Shown here in pieces: positions 34,475 to 42,996 of a stretch of DNA of 42,996 nucleotides (position 1 is its first letter; the number at the start of each line of letters is the position of its first letter). A program made the position numbers and the translations under genes. Location of the stretch: positions 1 through 42,996 of the forward strand of contig JAJZPQ010000033.1 of the NCBI GenBank assembly GCA_021811085.1. Direction: 5' to 3'. The notes under the pieces were generated by a model. That model ran no database searches and was not told where the DNA came from. It saw only the letters and a list, made by a program, of their open reading frames with translations. The stretch comes from Pseudomonadota bacterium. GTDB lineage: Bacteria > Pseudomonadota > Gammaproteobacteria > Burkholderiales > SG8-39.

Positions 34475-34546
34475 GCGCCGATTTGATTCAGATTGCGGGC
34501 GCCGCCGGTCCCGGCCGAGCGAAAAACAAATGCTGCTAAAGCGAGG
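34475..34546 (+). promoter_or_regulatory. SAM-II-like riboswitch of metH
   Basis: The order of conserved SAM-II elements is present. P1 is GCGCC (34475-34479) with GGCGC (34498-34502), enclosing GATTTG and ATTGC. Further on come ACAAAT (34526-34531), GCTAAA (34535-34540) and GAGG (34543-34546). This matches the SAM-II pattern GATTT...TTGC...AAAT...GCTAAA...GG. ATTTG (34481-34485) and CAAAT (34527-34531) are complementary. Between P1 and CAAAT lies an extra hairpin (GCCG/CGGC around 34504-34515), like the SAM-II variants with an added stem. SAM binding would be expected to reduce metH expression through the terminator that follows. Confidence 0.75.
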
Positions 34547-34580
34547 AAACCCGTTCCTGGCTTGCAGGTCGGGTTTTTTT
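34547..34580 (+). terminator. Intrinsic terminator of the metH riboswitch
   Basis: AAACCCG (34547-34553) pairs with CGGGTTT (34570-34576). Inside, CCTG/CAGG pair around a 5-base loop, and seven Ts run to 34580. It stands 20 bases before the metH ATG and directly after the aptamer, so it fits transcriptional control by the riboswitch. Confidence 0.8.
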
Positions 34581-34600
34581 ATTTGCAGGTTATACCGAAC

Positions 34601-38344
<3,744 letters not shown>

Positions 38345-38358
38345 CCTGAGGAAATTCT

Positions 38359-38706
38359 ATGAGCATCGTCCGCCATCAACCCGCGAAAATCCTTTCCGGC
38401 GCCGTCGAAGCGAACGGCATGGTTTATGTCGCCGGCACAGTCGCCGACAAGCGTCCGGCTTCGGTCAAGGCCCAGACCGAGGAGATTCTCGGCCGCATCG
38501 ATGCGCTGCTGGCGCAGGCGGGCAGCCATAAATCGAAGATCGTCTCGGCGCAGATCTGGCTCGCCGACATGCGCACGCGCGAGGAGATGAACCAAGCCTG
38601 GCTCGCCTGGATCGATCCCGCCAATCTGCCGGCGCGCGCCTGCGTCGAGTCCAAGCTCGCGGCCGCCGACATGCTGGTCGAGATCGCGGTGATCGCGGCG
38701 AAGTAG
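38359..38706 (+). CDS. RidA/YjgF-family protein
   Basis: Small trimeric protein family that hydrolyses reactive enamines/imines or related intermediates. 115 residues. Seen: VEANGMVYVAGTVADK, the helix SVKAQTEEILGRIDALLAQAG and the conserved Arg in LPARACVESKLA that binds the substrate carboxylate. It follows metH by 14 bases with GAGGAAA as ribosome site, so it is likely cotranscribed. It belongs to the wider RidA superfamily rather than clearly to the archetypal RidA subfamily. Confidence 0.85.
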   Translation: MSIVRHQPAKILSGAVEANGMVYVAGTVADKRPASVKAQTEEILGRIDALLAQAGSHKSKIVSAQIWLADMRTREEMNQAWLAWIDPANLPARACVESKLAAADMLVEIAVIAAK

Positions 38707-38759
38707 GGCGACATCGACCTGTTTCTCACCTCGTTTGAACTGCAGCGCTGACGCGCCGG

Positions 38760-40217
38760 CTACTTGCGCCAGAATCCGGGCGTGAATACCACCAGCAGCG
38801 TGAACAATTCCAGGCGCCCGAGCAGCATGGCGGCGGTGCAGATCCAGATTTGAAACGCGTTCAACCCGGCATAGGTCGTTGCCGGACCCACTTGGCCCAA
38901 GCCCGGGCCGGTGTTGTTGATGCAGGCGATCACGGCGGAGAACGCGGTGATGATGTCCAGGCCGGAGGCCGCGAGCAGCATGGTCATGGCGATGACCGCG
39001 CCGTTGTACATCAGGATGAAGGCGAGCACGGCGAAAATGATGTTGTTCTCCACCGGCACGTCCCCGAGCTTCACCGGCACCACCGCGCGCGGGTGGATGA
39101 TGCGCGTCATCTCGCGCACCGCCTGGCTCGCCATCAATCTGGCGCGGATCATCTTGATGCCGCCTCCGGTCGAGCCGGAGCAGCTGGCGAAGCTGCACAG
39201 GAACAGCATCCATACCGGCGCGAATATCGGCCACAAATTGAAGTCAGTGTTGGAAAAACCGGTGGTGGTGGCGATCGAAACCACGTTGAATGCGGCATAG
39301 CGCAGCGCGGTCCAGAAATTGGTGTAGGTCTGGTTGGCGAGCAGGTAATAGGCAACGCCGAGAACGCTGACGCCGACTACCAGCAGATAGAGCCGGGCTT
39401 CCGGGTCGCGCGCGTAGGGGCCGAAGCTCCAGCGCCGCCAGGCGAGAAAGTGGGTGCCGAAATTCATGCCTGCGAGCAGCATGAAATAAATGCTCACCGC
39501 TTCGATCGCGGGGGAGTTCCAATAGGCGTAGCTCGCGTCGTGCGAGGAAAATCCGCCCAGGCCCATGGTGGAGAACGCGTGCATCATCGCATCGAGCCAG
39601 GTCATGCCGGCGAGGCGGTAAGACAGGATGCAGGCGATGGTGATCATGAAATACACCAGCCACAGGCCCTTGGCGGTCTCGGCGATGCGCGGCGTGAGCT
39701 TGGTGTCCTTCATCGGCCCGGGCGTTTCCGCCTTGTAGATCTGGCTGCCGCCCACGCCCAGCAGCGGCAGCACCGCCACCGCCAGCACGATCACGCCCAT
39801 GCCGCCGACCCAGACCAGAAACGTGCGCCAGATGTTGATCGAGGGCGGCAGCGCGTCCAGGCCGGTGAGCACCGTCGCCCCGGAGGTGGTGAGTCCGGAC
39901 ACGGTTTCGAAGTAGGCGTTGGTGAACGAAAGCTGCGGCAGGTAGAACATGAGCGGCAGCGTGGCAAACGCCGGCAGAACGGTCCACACCAGCGCCACCA
40001 GCAAAAAGCCGTCGCGCGGCTGCAATTCGCGCCGTTGCTTGCGCGTCATCAGCCACAGCAGCGCGCCCGCAAACGCGGTCAGGACTATGGCCTCGTCGTA
40101 GGCGGTTTGCGCAGCGTCGCCGAGCGCGAACGACCAGGCGAGCGGAAACAGCAGGCACAGCGCGAAAATCATGATGACCACGCTGAGCACGTGGAGAACG
40201 GCGAAGATTCGAACCAT
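38760..40217 (-). CDS. trkH: Potassium uptake protein TrkH
   Basis: Inner-membrane K+ channel subunit of the Trk system (485 residues) with four pore-loop repeats: FETVSGLTTSGATVLTG, MHAFSTMGLGGFSSHD, VVSIATTTGFSNTDF and the last around ACINNTGPGLGQVG. The selectivity-filter glycine is seen in each. GSTGGGIKMIRARLM is the typical TrkH segment after repeat three. It ends WRK as in many family members. It lies 12 bases downstream of trkA on the same strand and needs TrkA for gating. Confidence 0.92.
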   Translation of the reverse strand: MVRIFAVLHVLSVVIMIFALCLLFPLAWSFALGDAAQTAYDEAIVLTAFAGALLWLMTRKQRRELQPRDGFLLVALVWTVLPAFATLPLMFYLPQLSFTNAYFETVSGLTTSGATVLTGLDALPPSINIWRTFLVWVGGMGVIVLAVAVLPLLGVGGSQIYKAETPGPMKDTKLTPRIAETAKGLWLVYFMITIACILSYRLAGMTWLDAMMHAFSTMGLGGFSSHDASYAYWNSPAIEAVSIYFMLLAGMNFGTHFLAWRRWSFGPYARDPEARLYLLVVGVSVLGVAYYLLANQTYTNFWTALRYAAFNVVSIATTTGFSNTDFNLWPIFAPVWMLFLCSFASCSGSTGGGIKMIRARLMASQAVREMTRIIHPRAVVPVKLGDVPVENNIIFAVLAFILMYNGAVIAMTMLLAASGLDIITAFSAVIACINNTGPGLGQVGPATTYAGLNAFQIWICTAAMLLGRLELFTLLVVFTPGFWRK

Positions 40218-40229
40218 GGGAGGCTTAAC

Positions 40230-41603
40230 TCAGAGAAAGCCTGCGCTGACCTGGAACAGCTTTTCCACCTTGGGCACCATTTTCTTGTTGGTGACGAAGA
40301 CGATCGCGTGGTCGCCGGACTGGATGACCAGATCATGGTGGGCCATCAACACCTCCTCCCCGCGCACCAGCGCCGCGATGGTCGTGCCCTTGGGCAATTC
40401 GATCTGATCGAGCTGGCGTCCCACCACGCGGCAGGATGCGGCATCGCCGTGCACCACCGCCTCCAGCGCCTCGGCCGCGCCACGGCGCAGCGAATGCACC
40501 TCGGTGATGTCGCCGCGGCGCACGTGCGCCAGCAGCGAACCTATGGTCGCCTGCGCCGGCGAGATCGCGATGTCGATCTGCCCCGATTGCAGCAGGTCCA
40601 CGTAGGAGCGGCGGTTGATCAGCGCGACCACGCGGCGCGCGCCCATGCGCTTGGCGAGCAGGCAGCTCATGATGTTGTTCTCGTCGTCGTTGGTGACGGC
40701 GACGAACAAATCCATTTCGTCGACGTTCTCGGCTTCGAGCAGCGACTCGTCGGTGACGTCGCCCTGCAGCACCAGCGCCGTACTGAGCTGCGTCGACAGC
40801 TCCTCGCAGCGGCGCTTGTTGTGCTCGAGGATCTTGACCGTGTAGTCGCGCTCCAGCGCACGCGCGAAGCGCAGGCCGATGTTGCCGCCGCCGGCGATCA
40901 TGATGCGGTGCGCCGGCTTGTCCATGCGCCGCAGTTCCTGCATCACCTTGCGGATGTTCTGGCTGGCGGCAAGGCAGAACACCTCGTCGCCGACTTCGAC
41001 CACAGTCGTGCCTTCGGGCACGATCGGGCGGTCGCCGCGGAAAATGGCGGCGACGCGCACGTCCACGTTGGGGATGTGCTTGCGTATGTCCTGCAGCTGG
41101 TGCCCCACCAGCGGCCCGCCTTCGAACGCGCGCACCGCCACCAGGCTCACGCGGCCGTCGGCGAATTCCAGCACCTGCAGCGCGCCCGGGAACTTCACCA
41201 GCTTCACCAGGTATTCGGTGATCAGCTGTTCCGGGCAGATGGCATAGTCCACGGCGAAGCAGTCGGGTGCGAACAACTGCGGGTTGGCGAGGTACTGCGG
41301 GGCGCGGATGCGCGCGATGCGCGTGGGCACGTTGTACTGGTGCGCCGCGACCTTGCATGCGACCAGATTGATTTCGTCGCTTTGCGTCACCGCGATCAGC
41401 ATGTCGGCGTCTTCGATGCCGGCGCTATTGAGCACCGGCGGATGCGCCGCGCTGCCGAGCACGGTGCGCAGGTCCAGCCGGTCCTGCAGCAGGCGCAGGC
41501 GCGGCCCGTCGACGTCGACCACGGTGATGTCGTTCGCTTCGGAGACCAGGCTTTCGGCCACGCTGGTGCCGACCTGGCCCGCGCCGAGGATGATGATTTT
41601 CAA
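40230..41603 (-). CDS. trkA: Trk system regulatory NAD-binding protein TrkA
   Basis: Cytosolic gating ring protein (457 residues) with two RCK halves. The first Rossmann motif GAGQVGTSVAE lies at about residues 7-17 and the second GGGNIGLRFA near 239-248. Each is followed by a TrkA-C domain (VALRAFEGGPLVGHQLQDI; HGDAASCRVVGRQLDQIEL). It precedes trkH and follows the NtrX-like regulator gene by about 110 bases. Confidence 0.92.
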   Translation of the reverse strand: MKIIILGAGQVGTSVAESLVSEANDITVVDVDGPRLRLLQDRLDLRTVLGSAAHPPVLNSAGIEDADMLIAVTQSDEINLVACKVAAHQYNVPTRIARIRAPQYLANPQLFAPDCFAVDYAICPEQLITEYLVKLVKFPGALQVLEFADGRVSLVAVRAFEGGPLVGHQLQDIRKHIPNVDVRVAAIFRGDRPIVPEGTTVVEVGDEVFCLAASQNIRKVMQELRRMDKPAHRIMIAGGGNIGLRFARALERDYTVKILEHNKRRCEELSTQLSTALVLQGDVTDESLLEAENVDEMDLFVAVTNDDENNIMSCLLAKRMGARRVVALINRRSYVDLLQSGQIDIAISPAQATIGSLLAHVRRGDITEVHSLRRGAAEALEAVVHGDAASCRVVGRQLDQIELPKGTTIAALVRGEEVLMAHHDLVIQSGDHAIVFVTNKKMVPKVEKLFQVSAGFL

Positions 41604-41716
41604 CGTAGCTCCCCTGCTCCCTGTCGGCGGCGAACTCTGCGGCGCCGCGACGAGACGGAAGTTTGATGACGGATGGGGCGCATTTTATGCCTTTTTTTGC
41701 GGCGCAAAGCCGCAGC

Positions 41717-42964
41717 TTATTCTTCTTTCTTGCCGACCGTGAACCCCAGCGCCTTGAGCTTGCGGTAAAGGTGCGTGCGTTCCAAGCCGCTTTTCTCGGC
41801 CACGCGCGCGATCGAACCGCCTTCGCGCGCGAGCAGCTGTTCGAAATAGGCGCGCTCGAACGCTTCGCGCGCTTCGCGCAGCGGCAGCTCCAGCGGCAGC
41901 GCAACCTGGGTATCGGCGGCGGGATGGTACTGCGCCGCCACGCGCTCGACGTCGGCCGCGCTGATTTCCTCCTCCAGCGCGGTGAGCGCGAGGTTCTTCA
42001 CCGCGGCCTGCAGGTCCTGCAGATTTCGCGGCCAATGGCACTGGCGCAGCGCGTTGAGCGCGGCGGTGGAAAAATGCCGCGGCGGGCAATTCTTCGCCTC
42101 CACCAGCTGCGCCAGCAGAATGCTGGCGATGTCGGGGATGTCTTCGGCGTGTTCGCGCAGCGCCGGCAACAGCAGCGACAGCTCGGACAGGCGCTCGAAC
42201 AGCGTCGCGTCGAAACCGAGCTCGCCGGTGAGGCGCGCCGGTTCCTCGACCGTGAACGAGATCACGCGCGTGCGCGCCTTTTCCTGCTTGCTCAGGACTA
42301 CAGCCAGGTTCCTTTGCTGCGCCCGGCTGAGCAGCGCCAGCTCCTCGACGAAAATGAGGCCGCTCGCCGCCTGCGCCAGCAGTTCCTGCGGCGCATCGGC
42401 GAGCGCCGCGCCCGCAGCCACCCAGGGCGTATTGGGCTGGTGCAGGTAGCGCGCGAACAGCTCCGGCATCACGCCCGGCTCGCCGCGCAGCAGCACCGGC
42501 ACCGACAGCGTCGCGATCTGCGCCAGGCGCTTGCGCAGGTCGGAAAGCACGGCCGAGCGGCCCAGGCTGAGCAGCGTGAGCCCGGCCTGCGGCTGGCTGC
42601 CGCCGTCGCGCAGCGCGCGTTTCACCGTGGCGAGCAGCTTTTGCAGCGCGATCGGCTTTTCCAGGAAATCGATCGCGCCGATGCGCGTGGCCTCGACCGC
42701 CGTTTCGATGGTGCCGTGTCCGGACATCATGACCACCGGCATGGTGAGCTGGCCGTTCGCCGCCCATTCCTTGAGCAGGGTGATGCCGTCGGCGTCGGGC
42801 ATCCAGATGTCGAGCAGCACCAGGTCGGGGCGCCCTGCGCCGCGCAGCGCACGCGCGCTTTGCGCGTTCTCCGCGAGCTGCACCGTGTGGCCTTCGTCGG
42901 CGAGAATCTCCGACAGCAGCTCGCGGATGCCGATTTCGTCGTCGACGACCAGTATCTGCGCCAT
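41717..42964 (-). CDS. NtrX-like response regulator with degenerate AAA+ domain
   Basis: 415 residues. The receiver domain (1-~120) is intact: acidic pair Asp8/Asp9, phospho-acceptor Asp52 (LVLLDIWMPDADG) and Lys103. The central region is laid out like a sigma-54 activator but is damaged: GEPGVMPEL stands where Walker A (GExGxGKE) should be, the GAFTGA loop is absent, and Walker B reads GLIFVEEL. The C-terminal Fis-type HTH is present (REGGSIARVAEKSGLERTHLYRKLKALG). It should be phosphorylated and bind DNA but not hydrolyse ATP or activate sigma-54. Gene order with trkAH recalls ntrYX-trkAH of betaproteobacteria. Its start overlaps the upstream stop by ATGA. Confidence 0.85.
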   Translation of the reverse strand: MAQILVVDDEIGIRELLSEILADEGHTVQLAENAQSARALRGAGRPDLVLLDIWMPDADGITLLKEWAANGQLTMPVVMMSGHGTIETAVEATRIGAIDFLEKPIALQKLLATVKRALRDGGSQPQAGLTLLSLGRSAVLSDLRKRLAQIATLSVPVLLRGEPGVMPELFARYLHQPNTPWVAAGAALADAPQELLAQAASGLIFVEELALLSRAQQRNLAVVLSKQEKARTRVISFTVEEPARLTGELGFDATLFERLSELSLLLPALREHAEDIPDIASILLAQLVEAKNCPPRHFSTAALNALRQCHWPRNLQDLQAAVKNLALTALEEEISAADVERVAAQYHPAADTQVALPLELPLREAREAFERAYFEQLLAREGGSIARVAEKSGLERTHLYRKLKALGFTVGKKEE

Positions 42965-42996
42965 CAGGCGGCCTTCGCCGATTCGGGTTGCAGCGG
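42964..42996 (-). CDS. C-terminal end of the upstream gene (probable NtrY-like kinase), partial
   Basis: Only the last ten codons (ending LQPESAKAA and a TGA that overlaps the regulator ATG) fall inside the window. Position and overlap suggest the partner histidine kinase of the NtrX-like regulator; the sequence itself is too short to identify. Confidence 0.4.
   Translation of the reverse strand, partial: PLQPESAKAA

Noticed and set aside
38850-41666. 938-codon plus-strand open frame opposite trkH and trkA
   Set aside because: It is antisense to two well-recognised genes, has His/Arg/Gln-rich composition typical of shadow frames in G+C-rich DNA, and has no recognisable domain.

Overview
The window reads as a betaproteobacterial chromosome. 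The clues are the block comM-ubiK-torF-glnK-amtB, a response-regulator/trkA/trkH block, and G+C-rich native genes, all usual in Burkholderiales and relatives. No species can be named, and no rRNA, tRNA or CRISPR array was seen.

Layout. (1) Positions 1-2000 are a scrap zone: a possible small secreted-protein ORF, a transposase remnant, a detached 3' piece of comM and a tandem-HTH regulator ORF. (2) Positions 1982-16771 hold a visibly less G+C-rich run of 15 same-strand genes for amides: a complete urea/amide-type ABC importer, an AmiC-like amide sensor, an AmiR-like ANTAR antiterminator, an acetamidase/formamidase, an SDR oxidoreductase, a nitrilase-superfamily amidohydrolase and a second complete importer. 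A consensus sigma-70 promoter followed by an intrinsic terminator precedes the first gene. This is the architecture of the Pseudomonas amidase operon, where AmiC/AmiR work by antitermination. (3) Positions 16977-21653 carry intact comM, ubiK and a torF-glnK-amtB nitrogen block with a sigma-54 promoter and a likely NtrC site. The amide run is thus flanked by an intact comM and a divergent comM 3' fragment in the same orientation, which suggests an island inserted in or next to comM.

(4) Positions 21783-32609 hold a catabolic cluster for an aromatic or alicyclic carboxylate. A leftward unit (BadH-like SDR, enoyl-CoA hydratase, TetR regulator) diverges from a rightward unit (FAH-family hydrolase, benzoate-CoA-ligase-like enzyme, class III extradiol dioxygenase, LivKHMGF-type importer). 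A perfect 18-bp palindrome sits between them and is probably the TetR operator. (5) Positions 32629-34360 carry an MFS transporter and a rhodanese. (6) Positions 34437-38706 carry metH, preceded by a promoter, a SAM-II-like riboswitch and an intrinsic terminator, then a RidA-family gene. (7) The end holds trkH, trkA and an NtrX-like regulator with a degenerate AAA+ domain, all on the minus strand, plus the last codons of the gene upstream.

How it fits together: the island would import small amides or urea-like compounds, sense them through AmiC/AmiR and hydrolyse them to ammonia. The adjacent native glnK-amtB block senses and takes up ammonium. The second cluster imports and degrades a carboxylate through CoA thioesters and ring cleavage; its substrate cannot be read from sequence.
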